A stretch of 38,193 nucleotides of DNA from the NCBI GenBank assembly GCA_030041455.1, contig JASHNV010000063.1, positions 1 to 38,193 on the forward strand, given 5' to 3'. The position numbers and the translations under genes are program-made. Shown piece by piece: positions 8,355 through 17,768 of this stretch (position 1 is its first letter; every line of letters begins with the position of its first letter). The stretch comes from Spirochaetia bacterium (GTDB lineage: Bacteria > Spirochaetota > Spirochaetia > DAHUYW01). The notes under the pieces were generated by a model. The model saw only the letters and a list, made by a program, of their open reading frames with translations. It searched no databases and was not told the DNA's origin.

Positions 8355-8678
8355 CTCTCGGGTAGCCGCATGGAGGGGCGATGAGGTCGGCGTTCGGCGG
8401 GCTCGCGCCGTGGTCCTCCCGGGCGCACGCGTCGGTCTCCAAGCCCCGGGACCGTCCGGGCTCCGGTAGGGATCCGCGCCTTCGCGCATGCACGAATCTC
8501 TTCGAGATAGAATACCTGAGGCTTCTCCGGCCCGCGCTCGTCACGCGGGGGAGCTCCCACACCGTTCGGCATGAGGTGTGAGCCCGCCTCCGGACGAACG
8601 GGTCGGCCGCGCGGCAGCGGCGGAAGGGGGAACGCCGCGGCTCCGCTACCTCGAGGAAACGGCGCGCGGCAGGGGTGA
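8355..8678. other. Gene-free gap between convergent genes, with two hairpins
   Basis: This 324-base stretch lies between the end of queA and the end of the minus-strand exported-protein gene. I find no credible coding frame, tRNA or promoter. Two inverted repeats lie side by side: CCCGCG with CGCGGG (8531-8549) and CACACC with GGTGTG (about 8553-8583, with a small bulge lower in the stem). Neither has a T-run on either strand, so they are weak candidates for terminators of the converging transcripts. Confidence 0.35.
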
Positions 8679-9287
8679 TCAGTAGGTCTTCGGGCCCATC
8701 CGCTCGAAGACGCTTCTCACGGTCGCAAGACGCGCGAGATCCATGTGAAGGTAACGCCCGTAGTCGAGGTCGCCGGTCTGAATCCGGTAGCTCTCGTCCT
8801 CCCAGTCCTGGATCTCCTCGAGGTGGACGGTCGGAAGGCGGGCGGCGAGCGAAGACCATTTCTCGGCCTCCGGCCAGTACTGGAGCGCGATCGTATAGAG
8901 CTTTTCGGCGGTGTCGAGGCTTTTCAGGTTCGCGGCCTTCCAGGGGTAGTTGTAGAAGTAGGCGACCTGCTTGTCGTACATGCTCGCGAGGAGCCGGTAC
9001 TGCTCGATGAGCTTGAGATTGACGTGCATGGAGAAGAGATATCGGTAGCGCTCCCACTGAACCCGGTTGTGAATCGTCGCGAGGGCGTAGAGCGGATTCG
9101 CGAAGTCGGCCTTCAGCGCCTGCTGGAGATACCAAATGTTCTCCAAGCAATCGTCGGGGTACTGGTAGAGGTGCTCATGGTACAGCTGGTAGTACTGCTC
9201 GGCGTAGAGAAGGTGATAGGCGCTCACGCGAGACGGCGCGAGCGCGAGCGCGAGCACAACGGTCGCGGCCAGAAGAAAGCGTCTCAC
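8679..9287 (-). CDS. Small exported Tyr-rich protein of unknown function
   Basis: I do not recognise a named family. The 202-residue product begins with a clear signal peptide (RRFLLAATVVLALALAP..SRVSA, cleavage expected after about residue 23). The mature protein looks mostly helical and is unusually rich in tyrosine, with seven Tyr in its first 20 residues, spaced as in amphipathic helices. The pattern LDTAEKLYTIALQYWPEA resembles a single TPR-like helix pair, but this is only an impression. The start is set at GTG 9287, whose first bases overlap the tmk stop (GTGA), with GAGAGG just upstream. A longer ATG-started frame would put charged residues before the signal peptide and is less likely. 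Co-transcription with tmk is likely. Confidence 0.72.
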   Translation of the reverse strand: MRRFLLAATVVLALALAPSRVSAYHLLYAEQYYQLYHEHLYQYPDDCLENIWYLQQALKADFANPLYALATIHNRVQWERYRYLFSMHVNLKLIEQYRLLASMYDKQVAYFYNYPWKAANLKSLDTAEKLYTIALQYWPEAEKWSSLAARLPTVHLEEIQDWEDESYRIQTGDLDYGRYLHMDLARLATVRSVFERMGPKTY

Positions 9288-9916
9288 ATCCTCTCTATCG
9301 GAGCGCCTGAGAGGAAGCTCCATATCTTTTCGTGCACCGCCTCGCGGGTACCGGTTCCGTCGACGATCGCCACGTTCATCGGCGAGTCGCGGAAATGGTC
9401 GATCCCCCGTCGGTAGAACGCCACAATGGATTCCTGAAGCTCGATGTGCTCGAACAGATCGACGCCGTCGCGCCCGGCCATGCGCCGCTGGCATTCCGCG
9501 GGCGGGACGTCAAGGAAGATCAGGTGCTCCGGCAGGGGAAAGCCCTCGTTGAGGCCGAGAACGTAATCGAATCCGCTCCCGGCCGATTGATAGGCGAGCG
9601 AGGAGAAGAGGTAGCGGTCGCAGACGACCTTCACCCCCGAGCGGGCAAGGGACAGCATCCCTCGCGAAGGCTCCGCGAGGTGCTCGTTTCGGTCGGCGGC
9701 GAAGAGGAGCGCAAGGGTTCGCGGCTCGACGCGAAGCTGCTTCCTCAACACGCGCCTCGCAAGGCGTCCGATCTCCCCGTCGGAGGGCTCCCATGCCTTC
9801 GCGCAGCGCACCCCGACCCGCGTGAAGCGCTCGACGAGGAGCTCCGTCTGCGTGGTGGTGCCCGAGCCGTCAAGACCTTCCAGGACAATCAGATTGTGCG
9901 CAACGGAGCGCTCCAT
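9284..9916 (-). CDS. tmk: Thymidylate kinase
   Basis: Phosphorylates dTMP to dTDP in dTTP synthesis. The 210-residue protein has the family layout: a P-loop region LEGLDGSGTTTQ (12-23), KAWEPSDGEIG, LLFAADRNEHL, the VVCDRYLFSSLAYQSAG dTMP-binding segment with DRY, and FLDVPPAECQRRMAGRDGVDLFE with the LID region. The P-loop lysine expected at residue 20 (GxxGxGKT) is Thr, encoded ACC. Other motifs are intact, so an active but variant enzyme is plausible. A GAGGTG site lies about 10 bases before the ATG. The downstream exported-protein gene overlaps its stop. Confidence 0.9.
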   Translation of the reverse strand: MERSVAHNLIVLEGLDGSGTTTQTELLVERFTRVGVRCAKAWEPSDGEIGRLARRVLRKQLRVEPRTLALLFAADRNEHLAEPSRGMLSLARSGVKVVCDRYLFSSLAYQSAGSGFDYVLGLNEGFPLPEHLIFLDVPPAECQRRMAGRDGVDLFEHIELQESIVAFYRRGIDHFRDSPMNVAIVDGTGTREAVHEKIWSFLSGAPIERM

Positions 9917-10105
9917 GTCGTGCTTTCACCTCAAGCGGAGAATACACCGATACTCAACCCGGGGAAAGGCGTCGGGGCGGCATTCTTGAGCTCCGTTAGT
10001 GAACAGAACGCCTGAAGGTGATAAACTCGGAACGGTGAAATCGAACATGCTCCGCACGTCGACCCCACGCCTTGGAAAAGCGCGATTGAGGGGAGCTCCC
10101 GCTTC
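9917..10105. promoter_or_regulatory. Divergent intergenic region between tmk and tamB
   Basis: This 189-base region must hold promoters for both directions, but none is clear. On the plus strand GTGAAC and TAAACT near 10000-10028 are 17 bases apart and could serve tamB. On the minus strand a TATTCT near 9943-9948 with a poor -35 could serve tmk. GAGGGGAG at 10088-10095 is the likely ribosome-binding site for the TTG start of tamB. Confidence 0.3.
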
Positions 10106-13100
10106 TTGATCATGCCCACAATCGCGCGAAATCGCCTGTCTCACGGAATCCAGCTTCTCCTGCTTCTTGCCCTCGTCGGCCTCACCGTTTTGGGGCTGCT
10201 GCCGCTCCAGAGCCTCGTCGGGCACCGGCTCGACCTCCTGAAGCGCGACACGTTGGCGCAGCTCGAGCGGGTGACCGGAAGGGAGATCACCTACGACAGC
10301 ATCTCTCCCTCTATTTTTCGGAGTCTAGAGATCCGAGGGCTGAGAATCTACGACACCGATCCCGCGCATTCGGAGCTGTTGTACATTCGCCAGGTGGAGG
10401 TCTCCTACGATATCTTCAGGCTCCTTACCGCCGATCCCCTGCTCGCCCTCGGAAAGATCACCATCGCGAACACGAGCCTCTCGATCAACACCACCACGGA
10501 CAGGGATCTGATCGTGTTCCTTCGCTCCGTAGCGACGGGCTGGGCCGCGGCGCAGACGAACGGCGGGCTTCCCGCGCGTATCGTCGACCACCTCGAGCTT
10601 TCCGGCAAGAATCTCACGCTCTCCGTCACGAGCCCTGTCGGCACGTTCTCGATCGATCGACTCTTCTTCCAGGTCCAGAACGGCGCGCAGGGGCTCGATA
10701 TCGCGGTGAGCGGCGGGCTCCGCGCGCTTCTCGCGGACCGGCCGGCCGGCATTTCCGACATCGACACGCAGGTCGCGGTGTCCGGCATGCTCGACCGAAA
10801 CCTCCAATGGTCGGACATGCGGGTACGCTTTGAGAAGCTCTCCTCGAACGTCGTCACCCTCGTGCGGCCGACCTTTCAGATCAGTCTTCGCGACGGTATC
10901 TGGCAGGTTCGAAAGATTCAGGACAAGGCGCCGATCGACCTCCTTGCGACCTACGACCGGGGCAAGGGGACCGTCAGTCTCTCGTTTTCCGCCGACCACT
11001 TTCGACCGAGCTACTACTTCGCCTTCGGTCCGGCGCTGAGCGCCCTCGATCCCTGGATATCGACCGTCATGAGCGGCACCGGATCGCTCGCGTACTCCCT
11101 GAAGACCGGGAGCCTCACCTACGCGGCGGACGTTCAGCTCGCGCTCAACAACCGCGAGCTTCCGGCGCCGATGAGCATCGAGACGAGCCTTTCGGGGAAT
11201 CTCGAGCGGGCGGATATCTCCTCGCTCGACGTCCGATCGGGGCTCGGGGACGGGCACTATTCCGGATCGGTCGACCTGCGAACGATGCTCCCGAGCGGCG
11301 AGCTCAGCGTGACGGACGTCCAGACGCCGATCGGAGGGCGTCTGAGCGGGAACTTCGCGTTCGCGGAAGCGGGTGGCGCGCTCACGGTGAAAAGCGACGT
11401 CCTGACGATCGGCGCCGCGTCCCTGCGAGACTTCGCGCTGAGCGCGACTCCGGCTCCCGGGACGGTGGGCTTTCACGTGTCGAGCCGATTCGCCGAAGGC
11501 CCCGAAGGGGGAAGCCTGAGCGCGGACGGAAGCTACCAGACCGGCGCGAGCCCCTTCCTCCAGGTCTCGATCACGACCGCCTCGGCGCCGCTTGCGGTGC
11601 TCTACTCGATGCTCTTCCGGGAGCGCTCGGCGCAGATCGAGGACAGTCTCCGGGATCTCACCGTCACCACGCAGGCGTACCTCGCGACCGATCTCGCAAA
11701 GGTCTCCTTCGTGTCGCCTGAGACCACCATCTCGAGCGTCACGAGAGCGGACCGCTCGCTCGCGCTGTCGTTCTCCGGAAACGACCGCAACGTCGACATC
11801 ACGCGCTTTGCGGTCGACTGGGACGGCCACCGGGGCGCGGGAGCGCTTTCCGCGGATTTCTCGGCGAAGGGCAGGGTAGCCCTAGCCGCGAGCCTGAAGG
11901 TGCAGGGAGTCGACTACAAGGCCGAAGGCTTCGTGATCAACGGAGAGAGCTTGGTCGTCACGGGGAGCTACGGCATGAACCTCGTAGCGTTTCGCCAAGC
12001 GAAGCGCTACGTCTTCTGGCTGACGACGAGCCGCTTTCCCGTGCCCTTTCGCAACGTCGAGACCAAGGTTTCCCTCGACGTGAGCGGCTTCTATGCCGAC
12101 CCCGGCGCATGGGAGGTCCTGTCGAGGGGCTCCTCCTTCGCCGACCTTCCCTACGTCGGCACGAAGAATAGCCACCTCACGCTGTCGGCACGCCTGTCCT
12201 CTTCGGCGGGAGACGTCTATTCGATCGTCTACGGCGATTCCGTCTCGACGGTGCGGGGAAACGGACACGCCTCGCTCCGCCGAAGCGGCGGCGTCACCTC
12301 AGGCTCGGGATGGCTCCAGCTCTCGGGCTCAGGCGCCAAGGAGCGATACGACGCGAGGCTCGATTTCGAGGGGGACCGGATACGGAGCGTCGTGAGCTTC
12401 GCCGGCGCGCCGCTTGCGCGGATCGGAGCGCTCCCGTTCACGGGAAGCCTCAACGGCAGCCTCGCGGTGGAGGGTTCCGTCGAGAATCCGCAGGTCACGG
12501 CAAACCTCTCGATTCCGAACGGATTGCTGAACTCCTCCCCGTTCTCGGCGAGCACCACGCTCCGCGTCGAATCCGGTCGACTCGATTACCGATCGCTTGC
12601 CGTGCGCTACCTCACGCACGCGCTGAGCGGGGGGAGAGGCTCCATCGACTTTCGCAAGGGAACGCTCTCCTTAAGCGCGGCCTATCACGGCGTGGTGAAC
12701 GGGGACACCATCGACGCTCACGTCGCGGCGCAATCGGCTACCTCCTCGCCGCCCGTGGGCGCCTTTCCGCTTTCCTTTTTCCGCGGAGAGTTTCGGGCGG
12801 ACGCGAGCGTCACCGACGTCAGGGTCGGCGGCAGGCCGGCCGCGCCATGGACCCTGAACGCTTCTCGGAAGGGCGGAAAGATCGCTTTCGCCGGCGGCCC
12901 CTCCGAGGCGATCGAGGGCTACCTGCTCGATACCGGAACGTTCTCGGTGAGCCTCGCCGATCCCCTTCCGATACGGCTCCAGGCGAACGGGACCCTCTCG
13001 GGCTCCACCGTCGACGCGTCGCTTGACGACGTCGTGCTCAATCTCCACGCCTTCGGAGAGGTGGTGAAGGTCCCGTACTTCGCGATCTCGAAAGGGACCG

Positions 13101-14524
13101 CGCGCGGCCGCCTGAAGATCGAGGGTCCGATCAACGACCCCGACATCGTGGGAAATCTGAGCGCCGACGACGTCTACGGGCGCACGGTGGTCGTCGCCGA
13201 CGAGATAGGCCCCTTCAGCACGAACATCGCGTTTCACGGCAAAAGCTTCGCGATGCCCAACGTCGTCCTTCACAGCGGCAAGAGCACCGTCCTCGGCAAT
13301 CTCAGCTTTACCATCGACCATTGGCTGCCTTCGGCCTTCGACGTGAGCTTCAAGACCGAGAATCCCACGGGGCTCCACGTCAAATCGGGCATTTCCGGCA
13401 TAGACTTCGACGGCTTCGTCGTCGGAAGCGTCTTCATCGTAGGCGATCCGCTCCAGGTCTCGGTATCCGGAAATCTTCTCGTCGATTCCTGCGCCGTGAC
13501 GCTCGGCCACCTCGGCGCCCCGGCGAACGCTCCCGAGGAGGACAATACCAACTACTCGTTCACCCTGACGACCGGCAAGCGAGTCGTCTTCCTGTGGCCG
13601 TCGGGCTCGCTTCCGATCTTCCGAGGCTACGCCGACAACGACCAGACTATCCGGATCCAGTCGAACGGGAGCACGGGAGACTTCAGCATCGTCGGCGACG
13701 TGAACTTCCGGGGCGGCGAGGTCTACTACTTCCGCCAGAGCTTCTACCTCGAGCAGGGCGAGATCTCGTTCAACGAGGACCAGGACAAGGTCGATCCCCT
13801 GCTCAACGCCCGCGCCGAGATTCACGAGGCGGATCAGAGCGGACGAGCCGTCACGATCTACCTCGTCGTCGACAACAAGCCCCTCAGCCAGTTCGCTCCG
13901 AGGCTCGAATCGGACCCTCCCATGAGCAATCCCGACCTCCTCGCCCTCCTCGGACAGAGCATCTACACGCAGTACGGAGGCCAGGAGCTCGATCTCTCCT
14001 CGGCGGTCCTCGCGACGAGCGATATCCTCGGCCAATTCAGCGTCGTGCGGACCTTCGAGCAGAAGGTGCTCGACGTCACGGGGCTCGACCTCTTTTCGTT
14101 CAGGACGGACCTGCTCCAGAACCTCGTTTTGGAGAGGGTTTTCGGCCAGTCGATCGGTCCGTCGGAGACTTCGGCGTCCTACCTCGGGCAATACCTTGAC
14201 AACACAACCATCTATTTGGGAAAGTACGTTGGACCGAACCTGTTTCTGGAGGCGATGATCAACCTGCAGATGAACACGTCATACATCACGCCTCTCGGAA
14301 CGATTCCGAATTATTGGAGCACGTCCACCTATTGGAGATCTCCCAACAACCAGGTTCCAGCCGGCGCTGGAATCGTTCCTAGTCTCCAGCCTGATTACGA
14401 AGTCCTCCTTCAGTGGAGAACACCGCTCTTTCTTGTCGAGCTGTCGTTTCTGCCCGACCCTTCGGACCTCGTCGCCAGCCTGGTCGACACGAGCTTTTCC
14501 CTTTCCTGGGCCCTTTCGTTCTAA
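10106..14524 (+). CDS. tamB: TamB/AsmA-like translocation and assembly module protein
   Basis: A 1472-residue inner-membrane-anchored periplasmic protein. It has one N-terminal membrane segment (about 15-34), then a very long beta-rich region of repeated short strands, and a C-terminal TamB (DUF490) domain. The latter shows the GNLSADDVYGRTV, GDVNFRGGEVYYFRQSFYLEQGEISFNE and NPDLLALLGQS segments typical of the family. TamB proteins form a hydrophobic groove spanning the periplasm and are implicated in outer-membrane protein assembly and phospholipid transport. Placement immediately before bamA and skp supports this role. The frame starts at TTG 10106, 10 bases after GAGGGGAG. ATG 10112 would be 16 bases away. 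Confidence 0.88.
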   Translation: MIMPTIARNRLSHGIQLLLLLALVGLTVLGLLPLQSLVGHRLDLLKRDTLAQLERVTGREITYDSISPSIFRSLEIRGLRIYDTDPAHSELLYIRQVEVSYDIFRLLTADPLLALGKITIANTSLSINTTTDRDLIVFLRSVATGWAAAQTNGGLPARIVDHLELSGKNLTLSVTSPVGTFSIDRLFFQVQNGAQGLDIAVSGGLRALLADRPAGISDIDTQVAVSGMLDRNLQWSDMRVRFEKLSSNVVTLVRPTFQISLRDGIWQVRKIQDKAPIDLLATYDRGKGTVSLSFSADHFRPSYYFAFGPALSALDPWISTVMSGTGSLAYSLKTGSLTYAADVQLALNNRELPAPMSIETSLSGNLERADISSLDVRSGLGDGHYSGSVDLRTMLPSGELSVTDVQTPIGGRLSGNFAFAEAGGALTVKSDVLTIGAASLRDFALSATPAPGTVGFHVSSRFAEGPEGGSLSADGSYQTGASPFLQVSITTASAPLAVLYSMLFRERSAQIEDSLRDLTVTTQAYLATDLAKVSFVSPETTISSVTRADRSLALSFSGNDRNVDITRFAVDWDGHRGAGALSADFSAKGRVALAASLKVQGVDYKAEGFVINGESLVVTGSYGMNLVAFRQAKRYVFWLTTSRFPVPFRNVETKVSLDVSGFYADPGAWEVLSRGSSFADLPYVGTKNSHLTLSARLSSSAGDVYSIVYGDSVSTVRGNGHASLRRSGGVTSGSGWLQLSGSGAKERYDARLDFEGDRIRSVVSFAGAPLARIGALPFTGSLNGSLAVEGSVENPQVTANLSIPNGLLNSSPFSASTTLRVESGRLDYRSLAVRYLTHALSGGRGSIDFRKGTLSLSAAYHGVVNGDTIDAHVAAQSATSSPPVGAFPLSFFRGEFRADASVTDVRVGGRPAAPWTLNASRKGGKIAFAGGPSEAIEGYLLDTGTFSVSLADPLPIRLQANGTLSGSTVDASLDDVVLNLHAFGEVVKVPYFAISKGTARGRLKIEGPINDPDIVGNLSADDVYGRTVVVADEIGPFSTNIAFHGKSFAMPNVVLHSGKSTVLGNLSFTIDHWLPSAFDVSFKTENPTGLHVKSGISGIDFDGFVVGSVFIVGDPLQVSVSGNLLVDSCAVTLGHLGAPANAPEEDNTNYSFTLTTGKRVVFLWPSGSLPIFRGYADNDQTIRIQSNGSTGDFSIVGDVNFRGGEVYYFRQSFYLEQGEISFNEDQDKVDPLLNARAEIHEADQSGRAVTIYLVVDNKPLSQFAPRLESDPPMSNPDLLALLGQSIYTQYGGQELDLSSAVLATSDILGQFSVVRTFEQKVLDVTGLDLFSFRTDLLQNLVLERVFGQSIGPSETSASYLGQYLDNTTIYLGKYVGPNLFLEAMINLQMNTSYITPLGTIPNYWSTSTYWRSPNNQVPAGAGIVPSLQPDYEVLLQWRTPLFLVELSFLPDPSDLVASLVDTSFSLSWALSF

Positions 14525-14539
14525 CGTCTAGGAGAATGT

Positions 14540-17152
14540 ATGCGAAAACCGACGGTACTGTTGCTTCTTCTCCTGGCGCCGCTTTCTCTCGCGTTCGGCC
14601 AGGCCGATTCGCAATGGTATCTGGGTAAGCCCATCAAAAGCATCACGTTCACGGGCCTCAACCACGTTCAGCTGAGCGATCTCACGGGAATAACCAAGGA
14701 CTACATCGGCAAGAACTTTTCCGACACGATTTTTTGGGATCTGCAAAGCAAACTCTACGCGCTCGACTATTTCCAGCAGTTCACGCCGACGGCCTTGCCG
14801 GGCGACGCGAGCAAATCGACGGTCATCATCAACTTCAACGTCATCGAGCGTCCGACCGTGAGCGCCGTCGTCATCCTCGGCAACGGCCACGTGACCAAGA
14901 GCGACGTGAACGGCGTGATCGTCCTCAAGAAGGACGACATCGTCAACAACACCAAGATTCGCACCGACGTGGACGCGATCAAGAATCTCTACCTGGAGCG
15001 GGGCTTCCCGCAGGTCCGCGTGACGAGCGACGTCCAACTCGACAGGAAGACCAATACCGCCGTGGTCCTCTACACGATCAAGGAGGGCGCGCAGACCAAG
15101 GTCAAGCGGGTCCTCTTCGTCGGCAACCGCTTCGCCGCCGAGAGCACGCTTCGAGGGCTCCTGAAGACCAAGGAGCAGTCGCTCTTCTCGAGCGCCGTCT
15201 TCCAGGAGTCGAACCTAGCCGACGACAAGACCGCCATCATCAAGTACTACCAGGACCACGGCTTCGAGGACGTCAAGGTAACCGCCATCACCCGCCAGCA
15301 GGAGATCGATCCGTCCAACGGACAGGTGGACTTGATCCTCACCTACCACATCGAGGAGGGCACCCAGTACACCTACGGCGGCACCACCTTCCAGGGGAAC
15401 ACGCTCTTCTCGACGGCGATGCTCACGAGCATGATCGATCAGAAGCTCGACGCGGTCGTCGACAAAACGAAGCTCGACGCGGACTTCGGAAAGATCAACG
15501 ATCTCTACCTGAACGACGGCTACATCTTCAACACCATCAACCGCCACGAGACCAAGGACCCGCGAACGGGGGTCATCTCCTACCAGGTGACCATTATCGA
15601 GCGAGAGCGGGCGCACATCGAGAACATCATCATCAAGGGCAACACGAAGACCAAGGATTTCGTCATTCGAAGGGAGCTTCCCATCGAGGTCGGCGACGTG
15701 TTCAGCAAGGACAAGATCATCGAGGGGCTGCGCAACCTCTACAATACGCAGTTTTTCTCGTCCGTTACCCCGGAAACCCCGCCGGGCAGCGTCGACGGCC
15801 TCATGGATCTCGTGCTGAACGTCGAGGAGGCGAAGACCACCGACATCAACGTCGGAGCGAGCCTCTCGGGCGCCCAGGCGGGTTTCCCGCTCTTGCTGTT
15901 TCTCAAGTACACGGACCACGACTTTCTCGGCCTGGGCAACGAGTTCGACGTCGGCATCCAGGGCTCGGAGACCGAGCAGGATCTCACCTTCTCCTACAAC
16001 CAGAAATGGCTGTTCGACCAGCGCTGGTCGAACGGCGTCAACCTGACCCTCGACCACACCCTCGTCACCGACGAGCCCGAGGACGATCTTCCTCCGATCT
16101 TCACCGGCCAGACGAACGCGGTCCCCAACCCGTATAACGGGCACTATGTCTTCGCGAACACGACGACCTACAACGGGACTACCTACCAGCCCGGACAGCC
16201 TTTCCCGGGCGTTCCAAACGAGACCCAGATCGCCGAATACGACCTCGAGACCGACTATGCGTACGCGATCTCCCACAACACGACGATTCCCGTCGGCTAC
16301 CTCATGCAGTACGATTCCTACACGATCGCGCTCGGATTTAACACGGCCTACTCGTGGTACCTGCCGGTCGGGCGGCTGACCCTCGGCGCCGGGCTCTCCT
16401 ACGGAGTCACCCTCGCCGTGTACGACTCCGATCTCTACCGGCCGTTCGATCCCATCGTGCGCGATAACCTGGACAACTGGGAGACGATCCCGAAGTTCTC
16501 GCTGACCGCCTCCTTCGACACGCGCGATCTCGTCTACAGCCCCTCGAGCGGATACTACGTGAAGCAGACCGCGACCTACGTAGGAGGCATCCTTCCGTCC
16601 TTCGCGTTCGCCGCGACGGGGCGTGAATACATCGCGACAAACTCCTCGTTCGAGATCTATCAAACGCTGTTTTCCTTCCCGCTCACCGATTCGTTCAACC
16701 TCAAGGCCGTCGCCGACGTCCGCACGTACCTCTCCTACATTTTCCCGCAATTCGGGGAGGCCACGCCTATCGCGACCAGCCAGGACCTCCTCTACATCGA
16801 CGGCATCACGAGCGGGCTCGGCTGGGACCGACGCGAGGACGGCGAATCGCTCTGGGACACCTTCCTCGAGCTTCGGTTCCCGATCGTGGAGAAATACTTC
16901 TGGTGGGACTTCTACTTCGAGGGCACCGACATGGAGCCGGTCCCCTCGATCGAGGATCCGTTCCTGATGAACGGCCTCTCGGACTACCTGTTCAGCACGG
17001 GCGGAGGGATTCGCCTCACCGTGCCGGGGCTGCCGATCGCGGTCTACCTCGCGAAGCGATTCCAGGTGGAGAACGGCCAGATCCAATGGCAGCAGGGCGC
17101 CATTCCCGGCATCAACATGGACTTCGTCTTCTCGTTCTTTTCAAGCTACTGA
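14540..17152 (+). CDS. bamA: Outer-membrane protein assembly factor BamA
   Basis: BamA inserts beta-barrel proteins into the outer membrane. The 870-residue precursor has a signal peptide (about 1-20, ending LAFGQA) and five POTRA domains (roughly 32-103, 104-184, 186-273, 274-354, 357-432). YLERGFPQVRV, YYQDHGFEDVKV and YLNDGYIFNTI are typical POTRA turns. A C-terminal barrel of about 435 residues ends in an aromatic residue (FSFFSSY). The canonical VRGF/Y motif of loop 6 is absent. The nearest match before the LELRFPI strand is ITSGLGW. The ATG follows AGGAG by seven bases, and tamB ends 15 bases upstream. Confidence 0.94.
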   Translation: MRKPTVLLLLLLAPLSLAFGQADSQWYLGKPIKSITFTGLNHVQLSDLTGITKDYIGKNFSDTIFWDLQSKLYALDYFQQFTPTALPGDASKSTVIINFNVIERPTVSAVVILGNGHVTKSDVNGVIVLKKDDIVNNTKIRTDVDAIKNLYLERGFPQVRVTSDVQLDRKTNTAVVLYTIKEGAQTKVKRVLFVGNRFAAESTLRGLLKTKEQSLFSSAVFQESNLADDKTAIIKYYQDHGFEDVKVTAITRQQEIDPSNGQVDLILTYHIEEGTQYTYGGTTFQGNTLFSTAMLTSMIDQKLDAVVDKTKLDADFGKINDLYLNDGYIFNTINRHETKDPRTGVISYQVTIIERERAHIENIIIKGNTKTKDFVIRRELPIEVGDVFSKDKIIEGLRNLYNTQFFSSVTPETPPGSVDGLMDLVLNVEEAKTTDINVGASLSGAQAGFPLLLFLKYTDHDFLGLGNEFDVGIQGSETEQDLTFSYNQKWLFDQRWSNGVNLTLDHTLVTDEPEDDLPPIFTGQTNAVPNPYNGHYVFANTTTYNGTTYQPGQPFPGVPNETQIAEYDLETDYAYAISHNTTIPVGYLMQYDSYTIALGFNTAYSWYLPVGRLTLGAGLSYGVTLAVYDSDLYRPFDPIVRDNLDNWETIPKFSLTASFDTRDLVYSPSSGYYVKQTATYVGGILPSFAFAATGREYIATNSSFEIYQTLFSFPLTDSFNLKAVADVRTYLSYIFPQFGEATPIATSQDLLYIDGITSGLGWDRREDGESLWDTFLELRFPIVEKYFWWDFYFEGTDMEPVPSIEDPFLMNGLSDYLFSTGGGIRLTVPGLPIAVYLAKRFQVENGQIQWQQGAIPGINMDFVFSFFSSY

Positions 17153-17177
17153 CGGATTTAAGGAAGGAGAACCTATC

Positions 17178-17717
17178 GTGAACGGAAAGGTGTTCGTTCT
17201 GGCGGCCGCGCTCCTGTGCTCGGTCGGGAGCGCGCTCGCGCGGGCCGATCAGCTGACGCAAATCGGGATCGTCGACCTATCGAGAATCATCTCGAGCTAT
17301 TTCGAGGCCTCCTATGCTCTCCAAGAGATCAACGACATGACCCAGAAATTCGAAAGCGGCAAAGCCGCGATCGAGGCGAACATTCAGCAACTCGAGCAGC
17401 AGAAGCTCCAGGCGCAAAGCAACGGGGACCAGCAGACCGCGCTCGGCCTCGACGACCAGATCTTCAAGCAGAACAGCTACCTCCAGGAGTTCATTCGCAT
17501 CAAGACCAACGAGATCAAGGAGAAGCGCGATACCCTGATGCAGTCGCCGACCTTTCTGAGCGATCTCGTGAAGGCCATCGCGTACGTCGCGGAAAATCAG
17601 GGCTACTCGATCGTCTTAAAAAGCGACGACCCTTCAATTCTGTACTGGAACCAGGAAGTGGATATCACCGACAAGGTCATCGACCGGCTGAAACAGATCG
17701 CGACTCCGAGCTCCTGA
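17178..17717 (+). CDS. skp: Skp/OmpH-family periplasmic chaperone
   Basis: A 179-residue exported protein with a signal peptide (about 1-23, ending ALARA) and the OmpH/Skp start GIVDLSRIISSYFEA. A long helical coiled-coil region follows, rich in Gln, Glu and Lys (about 50-130), with a C-terminal strand region (GYSIVLKSDDPSILYWNQEVDITDKVI). Skp trimers hold unfolded outer-membrane proteins on their way to BamA, encoded just upstream. The start is GTG at 17178 with a strong AAGGAAGGAG site. The C-terminal IVLxxxxxILYxxxxxDITDxVI pattern is common in the wider OmpH family. Confidence 0.9.
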   Translation: MNGKVFVLAAALLCSVGSALARADQLTQIGIVDLSRIISSYFEASYALQEINDMTQKFESGKAAIEANIQQLEQQKLQAQSNGDQQTALGLDDQIFKQNSYLQEFIRIKTNEIKEKRDTLMQSPTFLSDLVKAIAYVAENQGYSIVLKSDDPSILYWNQEVDITDKVIDRLKQIATPSS

Positions 17718-17768
17718 GATTCGGTCGCGTTTCGCTTCACCCGCGGACCAAGCTCACCGGGGGGCCCC

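Noticed and set aside
8355-8678. Possible tRNA or small gene in the queA gap
   Set aside because: No cloverleaf with a GTTCRA T-arm, and the short frames present lack ribosome-binding sites and normal composition.
10325-11830. Long open frame antisense to tamB, about 500 codons
   Set aside because: Arg/Glu-rich composition with no domain or start signal, opposite a clear TamB gene. Long antisense frames are expected in GC-rich coding DNA.
12671-14191. Second long antisense frame within tamB
   Set aside because: Same shadow composition, no motif, and it covers the conserved TamB C-terminal domain on the other strand.
15215-17086. 623-codon antisense frame within bamA
   Set aside because: Val/Arg/Asp-rich shadow of the BamA codons with no recognisable fold or ribosome-binding site.
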